Positions 47,201 to 57,214 of a stretch of DNA of 64,000 bases are shown here, one piece after another. The notes under the pieces were generated by a model that was not told where the DNA came from, searched no databases, and was given only the letters and a program-made list of their open reading frames with translations. Made by a program: the position numbers and the translations under genes. The DNA lies in assembly GCA_947494095.1 (NCBI GenBank), contig CANLTI010000002.1, forward strand, positions 1-64,000. The letters are read 5' to 3'. Source of the DNA: an uncultured Pseudomonadales bacterium. Its GTDB lineage: Bacteria > Pseudomonadota > Gammaproteobacteria > Pseudomonadales > Cellvibrionaceae. Position 1 is the stretch's first letter. Every line of letters begins with the position of its first letter.

Positions 47201-50128
47201 ATGAGCTTTTTGGCCGCACTGCGCGTACAGCAACCCAAAACCGAGCAACCGCTTAAGCTGTTTTACCAGCTGAGTATTAAGCATAGCGCTCAGACCGACA
47301 CAATATCGCGACCCACCTTACAGCTACGATTGATTGTTGGCTCGCAGGCCAATAGTCCAGATGCCAAGCTCTATAGCCCACAAGCCAGTCATTTAACACT
47401 CCCGCCACCTTTTATTAGCGACACCGATAAATCCGTGTTACACCGTTTACTCAGCGCACCACTGACTAACGGCTGGCCCATGATAGATGCCCATTTTATC
47501 CACGGGCTATTTGCCACCCAACGCGTTATCTTCCAGACTGTTGCAGGCGCTACACAAAAAGTGGTTTTAGGCACAACACACACCAACGCACTCAGTTGGC
47601 AACGCTTAAGCCACGGGCAACAGCAGCTAGCGCCTCAAAACTCTTTAAGCCAATTATTATTAACCACTGGCCATCCATTTGCAGCTGTAAGCCTTACGGC
47701 GCATCATAAAACCGAGCTAGCATTGTGTGTCCATGATTTTTGTATCAATAATCAAGTGCTCAGTGCGCCGCAAATCGCGCTTTTGCAGCAAGCGTTACAG
47801 CCTTGTCATTACACCTTAAGCCCTGCCGATATTCCTAGTTTTTTAGCGCAATATCAGCCGTCGTTTGAGGCACTTCACATCCCGCTACCGAGCAAAATCA
47901 ATTCAACCCCCTTAACCGCACAGGTGCGCGGCGCCGTCAATTGCACTCAACATCAAGGGTTAGATACACTCGCCTTAGAGCTTGTCTACATAACCGAGTA
48001 TTACTGCACCTGGTTTAATAGCAGCGCTAACGAGCAAAATCATAGCTTTTTGTTTAACGATACCCTATACCGTATCAGTCGCAACCTCGAGCTTGAGGCC
48101 CCTTTTAGCGCGCGCTTCAACAAAGCCGTTAAGCCTTTTACGCCCAACAAAGCCTGCAATACCTACAGCCAGACTAAAGACACCTTATGGCAAGATTTTT
48201 TTATTCATGAAAAACCACAACTTGAAAAAGACGGCTTCTTTTTTAGAATTAATCACACCTTCACCAAGCACTTTATTCAAGTCGATCATTTTTTAAGTGA
48301 GCTTAAACAAAAAAATGATGGCAGTATTCAGGTTGATTTATTTTTAGAGCTGGCAGATACACTTGAAGATAAACCTACAAAAATCAATTTACTAAGCTTA
48401 TTAGACCAAATTCATCAGTACAATTTAGGCCTGCAAAATGGTGATATCACCCTAGCCCTTGAAGATGGACGCCTCTTATTAATGCCCGCCAAGCATGTTA
48501 CTAAACTCACCGAAGAGTTTGGTGATGTCATGTTTGCAGGCCGTGCAGGCTTAACCTTTAACCCCAACCAAACATCAAGGCTAGCACAACTAGCCGCTAG
48601 TTTACCCGAGCACAGCGCGTGGCAAGGCGATACGCAAGTACTTAAGCATAGCCAATTATTACAGCAGGCACCCACCGTCATACAGCAAGTCGATTGCGGT
48701 ATTAATGCGACACTAAGGCCATATCAATGGCTAGGCGTTAATTGGATACAACACCTTAAAAATTGTGGTGTTAACGGCCTACTGGCCGATGATATGGGTC
48801 TAGGAAAAACAATACAAACCATTAGCCACCTAAGCTTAGAGCGGGCTAAAAACCCGCAGGCCCAACCCGCACTTGTCGTCGTACCCACCAGCTTGCTGCA
48901 TAACTGGCTTAACGAATGCCATAAATTCGCACCGCATTTAAAGGTGCTTATTTATCACGGAAGCCAACGTCGAGATAAGCTAAATAAGAGTATTACCGCC
49001 AATAATGCCCCTCATATTATTTTAACCAGCTATCAGCTTATTATTAATGATAGCGATTATTTTGAGCGTGCACTGTTTAGCTGGCTAGTGCTTGATGAAG
49101 CTCAAAATATTAAAAATCCGCGCACCAAAATACATATTGCCATTAAAAATGTACAAGCCGAGCATAAGCTGTGTTTATCGGGTACCCCGATAGAAAACAA
49201 CTTGCAAGAGCTCTGGGCCTTAATGAATTTTTTAATGCCTTTATGTTTAGGTAGCCTCAATGACTTTAAATTTAATTTTCAAAAACCTATTGAGCAAGAA
49301 GGTAATAACAAAAAATTAGCCCAACTACTCAAACGCATAGAGCCTTTTATATTGCGCCGTACCAAAGCGTTAGTGGCAAAAGATTTGCCCAAAAAAACAG
49401 AAATACTGCAAACCATTGACTTGAGTGAAGCCCAATACAGTTTTTATGAAAGTATTAAACATGATACCTGGCAAGCAGTGCAACAAAGCTTAGATCGCAC
49501 CGATAACCCAGGCGAGCAACAGCTGTTTGTACTTAGTGCTTTACTTAAATTACGCCAAGTGTGTTGCGACCCCGCCTTACTTGGCGAAACAAGTATTCCT
49601 AGCGCCAAACGCCAACACTGCATGCAAATGGCAACTGAGCTGGCTGCCGAAGGCCGTGCAATGTTAATTTTTTCGCAGTTTACAACTATGCTCGACATTT
49701 TAGCCTCAGATTTAAAAGCCGCTGGCATCAGTTATGGTTTATTAACCGGCAAAACCCAAAACCGCCAAACACTTGTTGATCAGTTTCAAGCAGGTGCATT
49801 TCCTGTCTTTTTAATCAGCCTTAAAGCCGGCGGCGTCGGTTTAAACTTAACCCGTGCCGATACAGTCATTCACTATGACCCTTGGTGGAATAGCGCAGCG
49901 CAGCAACAAGCAACCGACCGTGCACACCGTATTGGGCAAAAAAATGCCGTTTTTGTGTATAAACTCATTGCCAAAGATACCATTGAAGAAAAAATAGCGG
50001 CGCTACAAGTACGCAAAGCTGAGCTAGGTCAAACCATCAACCAACAAGCTCAGCAAACAGGGGCTAATTTTTCAGTGAAGCTAGAAGAGCTACTGAGTCT
50101 CTGGGTAGACGAGGAATCTGCTCTATAA
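47201..50128 (+). CDS. SNF2-family DEAD/DEAH helicase
   Basis: ATP-dependent DNA translocase of 975 residues. An N-terminal part of about 500 residues without recognisable zinc or SWIM motif precedes the helicase core: ADDMGLGKTIQTISHL (motif I), WLVLDEAQNIKNP (motif II), LSGTPIENNLQELW (III), and a C-terminal helicase half with SLKAGGVGLNLTRADTVIHYDPWWN and QATDRAHRIGQKNAVFVYKL. The prokaryotic HepA/RapA-like class is likely, but it lacks RapA's N-terminal Tudor domains as far as I can see. The role (chromatin-like remodelling or transcription recycling) is inferred. Confidence 0.9.
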   Translation: MSFLAALRVQQPKTEQPLKLFYQLSIKHSAQTDTISRPTLQLRLIVGSQANSPDAKLYSPQASHLTLPPPFISDTDKSVLHRLLSAPLTNGWPMIDAHFIHGLFATQRVIFQTVAGATQKVVLGTTHTNALSWQRLSHGQQQLAPQNSLSQLLLTTGHPFAAVSLTAHHKTELALCVHDFCINNQVLSAPQIALLQQALQPCHYTLSPADIPSFLAQYQPSFEALHIPLPSKINSTPLTAQVRGAVNCTQHQGLDTLALELVYITEYYCTWFNSSANEQNHSFLFNDTLYRISRNLELEAPFSARFNKAVKPFTPNKACNTYSQTKDTLWQDFFIHEKPQLEKDGFFFRINHTFTKHFIQVDHFLSELKQKNDGSIQVDLFLELADTLEDKPTKINLLSLLDQIHQYNLGLQNGDITLALEDGRLLLMPAKHVTKLTEEFGDVMFAGRAGLTFNPNQTSRLAQLAASLPEHSAWQGDTQVLKHSQLLQQAPTVIQQVDCGINATLRPYQWLGVNWIQHLKNCGVNGLLADDMGLGKTIQTISHLSLERAKNPQAQPALVVVPTSLLHNWLNECHKFAPHLKVLIYHGSQRRDKLNKSITANNAPHIILTSYQLIINDSDYFERALFSWLVLDEAQNIKNPRTKIHIAIKNVQAEHKLCLSGTPIENNLQELWALMNFLMPLCLGSLNDFKFNFQKPIEQEGNNKKLAQLLKRIEPFILRRTKALVAKDLPKKTEILQTIDLSEAQYSFYESIKHDTWQAVQQSLDRTDNPGEQQLFVLSALLKLRQVCCDPALLGETSIPSAKRQHCMQMATELAAEGRAMLIFSQFTTMLDILASDLKAAGISYGLLTGKTQNRQTLVDQFQAGAFPVFLISLKAGGVGLNLTRADTVIHYDPWWNSAAQQQATDRAHRIGQKNAVFVYKLIAKDTIEEKIAALQVRKAELGQTINQQAQQTGANFSVKLEELLSLWVDEESAL

Positions 50129-50139
50129 CAACACCAATA

Positions 50140-50379
50140 TTAAGTATCGGCTAACTGTCGGTGATGACAGCGCTTAATAATTTCAATTTTGGTGATATCT
50201 TCAGCTTGAGACCAACACTTGATCTCTTCAAGAGTACGATGACAGCCAGAGCACACATCGTTTGCATCAAGACTACAACTCTTGATGCACGGTGAAAGAA
50301 TAAAACTCGATGTAGTTGGCATACCTATAGACCCTAGCCGTGGCATTAAAATTTGCAAAATTGCGTTAATAATTGTCAT
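50140..50379 (-). CDS. DUF1289 small Cys protein
   Basis: 79 residues at most. The family signature is SPCIKSCSLDANDVCSGCHR followed by TLEEIKCWSQAED, with four Cys of a likely metal or redox site (CxxxC...CxGC). The real start may be the ATG at 50322 (MPTTSSF), which fits the usual length of about 60-65. It is convergent with the SNF2 gene (11 bp apart). The biochemical role of DUF1289 is not known. Confidence 0.8.
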   Translation of the reverse strand: MTIINAILQILMPRLGSIGMPTTSSFILSPCIKSCSLDANDVCSGCHRTLEEIKCWSQAEDITKIEIIKRCHHRQLADT

Positions 50380-50907
50380 AGTAACGTATTTGGCACTTAT
50401 TTATTGGCCAAAAAGACCCGAAGATAGTGGTACGCCATCCTCACTGTGAACCTATACCAACCTAAACGCATTAGTTGCAAGCATTCACGCTCAATATTCA
50501 GCATCAAAAATAATAAGCCACCTCGGCTTGCTGCCCATATTATCGGCTATCATTAAAGCAAAAGGCCAGAATAAATTAACATAAGCTATTAAATGCGTAA
50601 TCTATTCAAACAATATTACTATTGGCTGCTAGTATCTTTAATTAAGATCACGGCATTTGATGACTAAGAATAATAGACAACTATTAGTTGGTGCATCCTT
50701 GATATAAAGTCTATGATTTATAGGCTTTATATACGTTAAAAATTGTACACAAACTAGAATGCTATATTACAAAAATATATAAACCCTCATTTTAAATAAG
50801 GATTTCTAATAATGTTTTCAGTAAGAATGTGATTACTTAGATTACTGTTGATGTATTGGTGCGGTACTCAGTCATGTATTCAATCACTAAAATATAAAGG
50901 CAATATA
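50380..50907. other. Intergenic, about 530 bp upstream of porin
   Basis: No gene. It holds a partial inverted repeat around 50703-50733 (TATAAAGTCTATGAT...TAGGCTTTATA), which may be a regulator site for the porin gene. The rest is AT-rich. Confidence 0.4.
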
Positions 50908-52050
50908 ATGAAATTATTTGTTGTTAGCTTAACGTCATTTTTAATGTTTTTTTCGCTACCTGCGATCTCCGATATTAACTTTACCGGGTATGGCTCTATA
51001 ATAGGAGGTAGAACCTTAGGCCAGATAGATGACCCTTTAAGGCCAGGCCAAAAGCGCGATGAGATACTCACGGCTGATTTTTATGATGTAGGCCAGTACG
51101 ACAATGATTTTACCTTTAATGCTGAATCTATATTTGCTCTACAAACCGTAGTTAAACTGAGCGACCAGCTGCAAATTACTGGGCAACTCGTCGCTAAAGC
51201 AGTAGATAATTTTCAACCCGAATTTGACTGGTATTATTTAACTTACAAAGCCAGCGATAGCTTGACTTTTATGGCTGGTAGACGAAATATTCCCATGTAT
51301 TACTATTCGGAGTATTCAGAAGTGGGGTTTGCTTACCCCTGGATGCGCCCACCATCAAACTTGTACTGGTGGCAAGTCACCCAATTTAATGGCTTACACG
51401 CCATGTACGATTTTGAATTAGGCAAGTACGACAATACTCTCACCTTCTTTTATGGCAATGAATACTCCAACGATAATGTTGAACTACTGTATTACAACAA
51501 ACTGTATGGCGGTTCGGCTCAATCAATTAATGAGTTTTGGACAAAAATTGCTGGCCTTAATTGGAATATATCCGGTGATAATTTTGACCTTAGATTTGTA
51601 TACTTCCAAAATAACCGAGGCCGCGAAACCATTCAACAAGATGGTAGTATTACAGACGGTACACCTTTTACACAAAGCTTTATGGGCGTAGGCGGCAAAG
51701 TTGACATTCAGAATTTAACCGTGCTTTTTGACTGGAACGTAGCGCAGTATGACGACATTGTAGAGACAAAATTTCCCACTTATTTAGTCTCGCTCGTGTA
51801 CAACATTGGGGATTATCAGCCCTATATTGTTTATTCCAAAGCGAATCAAGAACAGGGTAAATTACAAATCACCAAAGATCTAGAAGAGCATTATATTATG
51901 GGTTATGGATTGCGCTATAACGTACTACCTAACGCGTCAATCAAATTGCAGTACGATCATTTTGAAGATGAGGGCAATGCCGCAATAGGCTGGGCCTATC
52001 ACGGCAGCTCTGACACGGTGACTATCGGCTTAGATTTTATTTTGCAATAA
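50908..52050 (+). CDS. Outer-membrane porin-like protein
   Basis: From the ATG at 50908 (AAGG upstream) it has 380 residues with a Sec signal (MKLFVVSLTSFLMFFSLPAIS). The mature part is made of alternating aromatic/polar strands, for example FDWYYLTYKASDSLTFMAGR and YLVSLVYNIGDYQPYIVYSK, and ends in LDFILQ. The size fits a 14-18 strand barrel. The layout is seen in porins expressed with carbohydrate or alkane systems, but I see no specificity loop that I can name. Monocistronic. Confidence 0.8.
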   Translation: MKLFVVSLTSFLMFFSLPAISDINFTGYGSIIGGRTLGQIDDPLRPGQKRDEILTADFYDVGQYDNDFTFNAESIFALQTVVKLSDQLQITGQLVAKAVDNFQPEFDWYYLTYKASDSLTFMAGRRNIPMYYYSEYSEVGFAYPWMRPPSNLYWWQVTQFNGLHAMYDFELGKYDNTLTFFYGNEYSNDNVELLYYNKLYGGSAQSINEFWTKIAGLNWNISGDNFDLRFVYFQNNRGRETIQQDGSITDGTPFTQSFMGVGGKVDIQNLTVLFDWNVAQYDDIVETKFPTYLVSLVYNIGDYQPYIVYSKANQEQGKLQITKDLEEHYIMGYGLRYNVLPNASIKLQYDHFEDEGNAAIGWAYHGSSDTVTIGLDFILQ

Positions 52051-52060
52051 ATAGCCATGC

Positions 52061-52088
52061 TAATACCGCACTTTAAAGTGCGGTATTA
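52061..52088. other. Perfect palindromic hairpin after porin
   Basis: TAATACCGCACTTT/AAAGTGCGGTATTA fold on themselves; no T-tail. It may protect the 3' end of the porin mRNA from exonucleases; a second hairpin follows. Confidence 0.6.
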
Positions 52089-52095
52089 ATTTAAT

Positions 52096-52126
52096 AAAAA
52101 ACCGAGCTTAATAGGCTCGGTTTTTT
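52096..52126 (+). terminator. Terminator after porin gene
   Basis: AAAAAACCGAGC-TTAATAG-GCTCGGTTTTTT stem-loop with T-tail. Confidence 0.9.
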
Positions 52127-52155
52127 ATTGCCTACACGTCAATTAGTTGATGTTA

Positions 52156-52318
52156 AGAACGAGTAAAGTATACATGACCCAATAATATCTGCTGCCTGCT
52201 TCCACTGCTGGGTTGCTCCAAGCGTTACATGCCCCGGCCCGGCATACGCCCCTTCGAGCGCCTTGCCGAGAAAACAGAACCCTAGATCTAATTGGACAAA
52301 CGATTATTGCCTCGCCCC
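52156..52318 (-). mobile_element. Miniature element family A, copy A4 (163 bp)
   Basis: Reverse orientation; the right end CCTCGCCCC joins TTA at 52319-52321 and the left end (AGAACGAGT) joins TTA at 52153-52155. The interior matches A1 and A2 (GTTACATGCCCCGG, TTCGAGCGCCTTGCCGAGAAA). TTA on the right is also the stop codon (TAA) of ftsX on the minus strand. Confidence 0.82.
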
Positions 52319-53341
52319 TTACGTTGGCTCGATCTCGTTTAAGTGTTTACCCACGGCCAGCCACGCCGAAAATAAACCTAAAAACGTACTTGCTGCTAAT
52401 AGCGATAGATTATCGAATAAACTTAAGCCTGCGAGCGCAAAGCTGCTTTGGTAAGCCGCGGCTAAGCTCGCGACCGACTCGGCCAGCGATTGATGACCAA
52501 GCTCGACCAACAGCACCGCTAAAGCGCCACCAAAAAAGCCATACCATGCGCCGGTATACAAAAAGGGCCGGCGTACAAAACCATTCGTGCCGCCCACAAG
52601 CTTTACAATGATAATTTCATCGCGACGGCTTTCGATGGCTAAACGAATACTATTGCCCAGCGCGAGCAACACCCCCAAGCCTAAAAGGCTCGCAAGAATG
52701 GTGACAATTTTTTTGCCAAGCACCATAATCTCGCGTAAACGGCGCACCCAATCCATGTCCATATCGACCGATTCAACCAAAGCATTTTTAGCCATGCTTT
52801 CACCCAAGGCTGCAAGGCCTGCAGGTGTGGCCGCTTGCGTCGCTGGTGTGACCACTAAGGTGGGCGGCAAAGGGTTTTGTTCGAGTAGATCTAAGGCATT
52901 GCCAAAACCGGCCATTGCCTGAAAGCTCACCAACGCTTCTTTAGGCGATATGTACTCCACACTTTTAACATCGGCGCGATTAACTAGCTCTTTTTGAAAG
53001 CCTTCAATCGCCGCCTCGCGGGCACGTGTATGTAAATACACCGATATTTTAGGGCTTGCATCCCAGTTATCCCCTAAGCTTTGCACATTGTTAATTGCGA
53101 TAAAAAGGGTCGTGGGTAGCGCCAGCGCAATAGCCACCACCAAGCTTGTCATAATCGTTTGTAGCGGCATACCGAGTAAGCGCAATAAGCTATTGGTGGC
53201 CGATATGCGATGGTGTTGACGCCAACTTTTAAATTTTTGCCCAAAAGGCGTTTGGCTTTGCACGGCACCGCGTTGATTAACCGGCTCTTTGGGCGTGTTT
53301 TTTGGACTCACTTTTACACGTTGCGTTTTTTTACTCACCAC
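52319..53341 (-). CDS. ftsX: Cell division protein FtsX
   Basis: Integral membrane partner of FtsE; the pair transmits septum signals to cell-wall hydrolases. 340 residues with a Lys/Arg-rich cytoplasmic N-terminus, a first helix at MTSLVVAIALALPTTLFIAI (about 62-81), a periplasmic lobe of about 110 residues (VYLHTRAREAAIEGF), and three C-terminal helices with SRRDEIIIVKLVGGTNGFVRR between. Start codon overlaps the end of ftsE by 7 bp, so translation is coupled. The stop codon lies at the edge of element A4. Confidence 0.94.
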   Translation of the reverse strand: MVSKKTQRVKVSPKNTPKEPVNQRGAVQSQTPFGQKFKSWRQHHRISATNSLLRLLGMPLQTIMTSLVVAIALALPTTLFIAINNVQSLGDNWDASPKISVYLHTRAREAAIEGFQKELVNRADVKSVEYISPKEALVSFQAMAGFGNALDLLEQNPLPPTLVVTPATQAATPAGLAALGESMAKNALVESVDMDMDWVRRLREIMVLGKKIVTILASLLGLGVLLALGNSIRLAIESRRDEIIIVKLVGGTNGFVRRPFLYTGAWYGFFGGALAVLLVELGHQSLAESVASLAAAYQSSFALAGLSLFDNLSLLAASTFLGLFSAWLAVGKHLNEIEPT

Positions 53342-54003
53342 ATTGCTCCATCATGCGTTAATTGACCGCCTTCAAGCGTCAGCACACGGCGGTTCATGCG
53401 CTTAATCAACTCAATATCATGGCTGGCAATCATCACTGTCACCCCGACCTCACTAAATTGACGAAACAGCTCCATTATTTCAGCACTCAGCTCTGGGTCG
53501 AGGTTACCGGTGGGTTCATCTGCCAATAGGACAGGTGGCTTGTTCACCACCGCACGCGCAATGCCCACGCGCTGCTGCTCCCCACCTGACAGCGAAATAG
53601 GCAGCGCATTTTCTTTGCTCAATAGGCCGACCTTATCTAATGCCGCGCGCACACGCCGCGCTACATCGCGATGGTGTATACCGCAAATTTGCAAAGGTAG
53701 CGCCACGTTTTCAAACACCGAGCGATCAAACAATAGCTGATGATTTTGAAAAACCGCGCCCACTTGGCGACGATGATAAGGCACATGGCTAGAGCCCAAG
53801 CGGCCCAAGTTGCGCCCGGCAATCATCACCTCGCCACTGGTGGGTTTTTCCATCAACATAATCAACTTCATTAAGGTGCTTTTGCCTGCACCTGAGTGGC
53901 CCGTTAAAAATACAATCTCTCGCTCTTCTACACTAAAACTGACTTTATTTAACGCCTCTTGCCCTGTGGCATAGCGTTTACATACATCATGAAATTCGAT
54001 CAT
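53335..54003 (-). CDS. ftsE: Cell division ATP-binding protein FtsE
   Basis: ABC-type ATPase of 222 residues that works with FtsX at the divisome. Walker [14 protein letters not shown] at 35-47, signature [15 protein letters not shown], Walker [14 protein letters not shown] and the H-loop ASHDIELI are all intact. The ftsY gene lies upstream on the same strand but 437 bp away; in E. coli they nearly touch. Confidence 0.96.
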   Translation of the reverse strand: MIEFHDVCKRYATGQEALNKVSFSVEEREIVFLTGHSGAGKSTLMKLIMLMEKPTSGEVMIAGRNLGRLGSSHVPYHRRQVGAVFQNHQLLFDRSVFENVALPLQICGIHHRDVARRVRAALDKVGLLSKENALPISLSGGEQQRVGIARAVVNKPPVLLADEPTGNLDPELSAEIMELFRQFSEVGVTVMIASHDIELIKRMNRRVLTLEGGQLTHDGAMW

Positions 54004-54440
54004 TACCAGCGATATTCCTTTGTGAATAGGGTTTTGCAGGCTTAATTAGGCACTGAATTAGGCACTGAATTAGGCTCTTCATTAGAGAGGTAGCGCTAGA
54101 AGACAGCCAAGTAAACGATGCTTACTGTAGCGCGCTAAACGGCTTTCGCCAAATAAGGTCGGAGGAGATGAGGAATAGGGCGTGATTTTGTATGAATACC
54201 TGCCGAGCACAGCATATAGGGTGCTTAAAAACCGTCAACCATACCGCCGCACCATCGCAAAAGGCCATATCACCAAAGGCCATAGAGGGGCTAAGGCTCG
54301 GTATTCAAAACCCGCCCTCGAGTGTTTTACCCACATGCTTTAGGCATAAACAACTCTAGGCATTAAAGGGCACGATATTACAGGGTGGGAGCTTCACGAA
54401 AGCGTTTAGCGGATGAAAAAGATACGCTAGGCAGGCTTTG
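54004..54440. other. Long ftsY-ftsE spacer with 12-bp tandem repeats
   Basis: No gene. AATTAGGCACTG is repeated 2.7 times at 54044-54076, just before ftsE. The length and repeats suggest that ftsE/X may have their own promoter here. No mobile-element ends were recognised. Confidence 0.6.
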
Positions 54441-55595
54441 TTACTCCTCGTCCCCTTCTTTTCTGAATAATGCATTCACAAAGGCTTTGGCCCTAAAGGG
54501 CTGTAAGTCTTCGATGCCCTCACCAACACCAATAAATCGGACAGGCAAACCAAATTTTTGGCTCAGCGCAAAAATAACGCCGCCTTTGGCAGTACCGTCA
54601 AGCTTGGTGAGCGCTAGGCCTGTAACACCTGCGACTGTTTGGAAATGCTCCGCTTGATTAACTGCGTTTTGGCCCGTACCTGCATCGAGTACCAACAACA
54701 CTTCGTGTGGCGCGGTATTATCCACCTTGCCCATCACGCGCTTCACTTTGGCAAGCTCTTCCATTAAGTGGCTCTTGTTATGCAGGCGCCCTGCGGTATC
54801 GCAAATCACCACATCGAGTTGCTTAGATTTGGCCGAGGCAATAGCATCATAAATCACGCTCGCGCTATCGGCGCCGGTGTGTTGCGCTACCACATGAATA
54901 TCATTGCGCTCGCCCCATACTTGCAGCTGCTCTACCGCGGCTGCACGGAAGGTATCGCCCGCCGCTAACATAACGCTTTTGCCTTCTTGGCGCAGTTGGT
55001 AAGCTAATTTGCCAATCGTCGTTGTTTTGCCTACACCGTTCACACCCACCACTAAAATCACATAGGGCTGCTTAGCGCTATCAATCACCAGCGGCTGCTC
55101 AGCAGGGGTAATAATATCGAGCAATTTGGTTTGTAAGGCCGCGTATAGCGCATCGGAGTCGGCTAATTGCTTGCGCTCTACCTCGGCGGTTAAGGCATCA
55201 ATAATCTCGGTAGTGGCTTCAATGCCCACATCCGCAATTAAAAGCTGTGTTTCGAGCTCTTCTAGCAACTCGTCATCAATAGCCTTTTTGCCCAATAACA
55301 AATTGCCAAAGCCTTCGGCAAATTGATTACTGGTGCGTGCAAGGCCGTTTTTAATACGCGCAAACCAGCTTTGTGATTTGGGTTTTTCTCGGGTTTCGGC
55401 GGTATGCACCGCGGGCGCTTCAATTTTTACAGGCGGCTTGCTGGTTGATTCTGCGCTAGAGGTTTGCTCAGTTTCGTGACTATCGCGGCTAAATAAGCCC
55501 ATAAAGCCTTTTTTCTCGGCTTTTACTTGGCTTTTTGCGGAAGCTTCAGAGTTGTTTGGAGCAGAGTCTTGAGTTTTATCGCGTTTAAAAAACAT
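54441..55595 (-). CDS. ftsY: Signal recognition particle receptor FtsY
   Basis: GTPase that docks SRP-ribosome complexes at the inner membrane. 384 residues. An acidic/basic variable A domain of about 90 residues precedes NG: VVGVNGVGKTTTIGKLA (G1), DTFRAAAVEQL, VICDTAGRLHNKSHLMEEL (G3), ALTKLDGTAKGG (G4) and GVGEGIEDLQPF (closing). The short A domain is normal for the group. Confidence 0.96.
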   Translation of the reverse strand: MFFKRDKTQDSAPNNSEASAKSQVKAEKKGFMGLFSRDSHETEQTSSAESTSKPPVKIEAPAVHTAETREKPKSQSWFARIKNGLARTSNQFAEGFGNLLLGKKAIDDELLEELETQLLIADVGIEATTEIIDALTAEVERKQLADSDALYAALQTKLLDIITPAEQPLVIDSAKQPYVILVVGVNGVGKTTTIGKLAYQLRQEGKSVMLAAGDTFRAAAVEQLQVWGERNDIHVVAQHTGADSASVIYDAIASAKSKQLDVVICDTAGRLHNKSHLMEELAKVKRVMGKVDNTAPHEVLLVLDAGTGQNAVNQAEHFQTVAGVTGLALTKLDGTAKGGVIFALSQKFGLPVRFIGVGEGIEDLQPFRAKAFVNALFRKEGDEE

Positions 55596-55767
55596 GGGCT
55601 ATTAACTGTCGCCATTGGCGTTTACAAATAGGGAGAGGGGTAGCCGCACAAGCTATAGCTGTATACAAAGCGGCGTACAAAACATAGGCGCATCGTACCA
55701 TTTTGTAGGTTGTTTGCTCCAGCAATGAATACTTCAGAGATCGTAATAGGGCTAAACAATGCATGAA

Positions 55768-57195
55768 TCAATCAACAAGCAAGTATTCGGCAAAGGCACT
55801 GCGCACTACGTCGAGGGCGTTTTTATCTGGGCCTAGGTTAGGCTGCATTTGCGCGGCTATGAGGTTTAAGCTTTTATTGCCATCGACCATAGCGACAAGC
55901 TGCTGTAGTAGGGGGTTACCGTGGGTATTGAGTGGCACCGATGTAGGAATGGGTAAGTGCGGTAATAGCAGCCATGCTGGGGGCTGTGTACTAGATGCCG
56001 GTGAGGCTAAAGGTGATGATGCCCCACAAGTGATTGTTGCAGGCGCTATCGCGGCGAACGTCCAAATTTGCTCGGTGCGTTGCTGCGCCTTAAGAGGGCT
56101 ATTGAGGTAAGCACTCGTTTCAATATTTTGATAAACCACCTCAAAACCCGCCAACACCAGTAGCTCGATAATCTCGTTATGGCTCAGCTTTTGTGCGTCG
56201 TTAAGGCTTGTACTGTACAGCAACGGCCCGGTATTTAGCCAAAGGCCACCGGGCTTTAAATACTTTTGCACTTGGGCAATTAACGCGGCAGGCTCGCGGC
56301 CATTCACATCCATAAACCATGGCGTAACGATCGTATCAAAACGACCGGCCTTAAGCGGTGGCAGCCAAGCATTGCCCGCTATGGCATACCAGTTTTCTAA
56401 GTTGCTTTCTAAGTTGCTTGAAGAGCAAGCAGCGCTTTGTGCAAGCCATTGACGACACGGTAAAGACCATAATTTGCTAGCCGCAAAACCTTGTTGCGGG
56501 CGGGTATTAAGCTCTGGTAATTGCCACGTTTTTTGCTGTGTGACTAAACGATGTGCCGCCGCTATTAAAATTAAGTTGGCATCTAACGCAATGGTATGCG
56601 TAGCGCCAAGGTGCATGTGCATATCGATACTTAAGCGCCCAGCACCCGCCCCTACCACCCACATATCTCCTAGGCTTTTACCGGTCGCTTTGAGTGCGGC
56701 GCTAACGCGGCCTAATTCTGCCTGGTTCTCATCCGTTTGTTGCCCGTCACACGGCCAAGCCCAATCTCGCAGTAACAACTCGTAATACTGCAACATGTGA
56801 CTGGCGTCGTGATCAGCATATTCGGGGTGTTTAATGGCACTTAAGCCCGCCTCGGCCAATAAGGTATTTAGCGTAGCTAACATAGCTTGGTTACCTTCGC
56901 ACAACTGCTGCAAGCGTGCTTGGGTGCTCGCTAACTGTGTTTTGGCATTGAGTAAGGCTTGGCTTTGCGCCAAGTTATCTTCGCCACGCGCAAGCATATT
57001 GGCGTATAGATTTTGCCAAACCGCTTGCTGGCGTATACCCGTATCAAACCAACAAGGCATACCTGCTAAATCAAAATAATGCTCACCACATTTTTGGCAC
57101 ACTTGACGGGTAGGCTCAAAGCCATTGTGGGTATCGGCTTGGCATTTAGGGCAAGCCAATAAATGGCTTGGCGGCTGATGAACACTGTGCTGCAT
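55768..57195 (-). CDS. Zn-ribbon/N2227-like SAM methyltransferase fusion
   Basis: 475 residues. Two CxxC pairs at the N-terminus (CPKCQ, CQKCGEHYFD) form a zinc ribbon (about 14-45). The centre has the SAM fold: WVVGAGAGRLSIDMHMH and HTIALDANLILIAAAHRL, then FDTIVTPWFMDVN and YLKPGGLWLNTGPLLY. GPLLY and the MDVN loop are marks of the N2227/carnosine N-methyltransferase group. The last 60 residues (LVAMVDGNKSLNLIAAQM) resemble the small helical modules (PqqD-like) on RiPP and sugar enzymes. The substrate is unknown. It sits 170 bp upstream of ftsY on the same strand. Confidence 0.75.
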   Translation of the reverse strand: MQHSVHQPPSHLLACPKCQADTHNGFEPTRQVCQKCGEHYFDLAGMPCWFDTGIRQQAVWQNLYANMLARGEDNLAQSQALLNAKTQLASTQARLQQLCEGNQAMLATLNTLLAEAGLSAIKHPEYADHDASHMLQYYELLLRDWAWPCDGQQTDENQAELGRVSAALKATGKSLGDMWVVGAGAGRLSIDMHMHLGATHTIALDANLILIAAAHRLVTQQKTWQLPELNTRPQQGFAASKLWSLPCRQWLAQSAACSSSNLESNLENWYAIAGNAWLPPLKAGRFDTIVTPWFMDVNGREPAALIAQVQKYLKPGGLWLNTGPLLYSTSLNDAQKLSHNEIIELLVLAGFEVVYQNIETSAYLNSPLKAQQRTEQIWTFAAIAPATITCGASSPLASPASSTQPPAWLLLPHLPIPTSVPLNTHGNPLLQQLVAMVDGNKSLNLIAAQMQPNLGPDKNALDVVRSAFAEYLLVD

Positions 57196-57214
57196 TGTTT
57201 TCCTTACATTTTAC

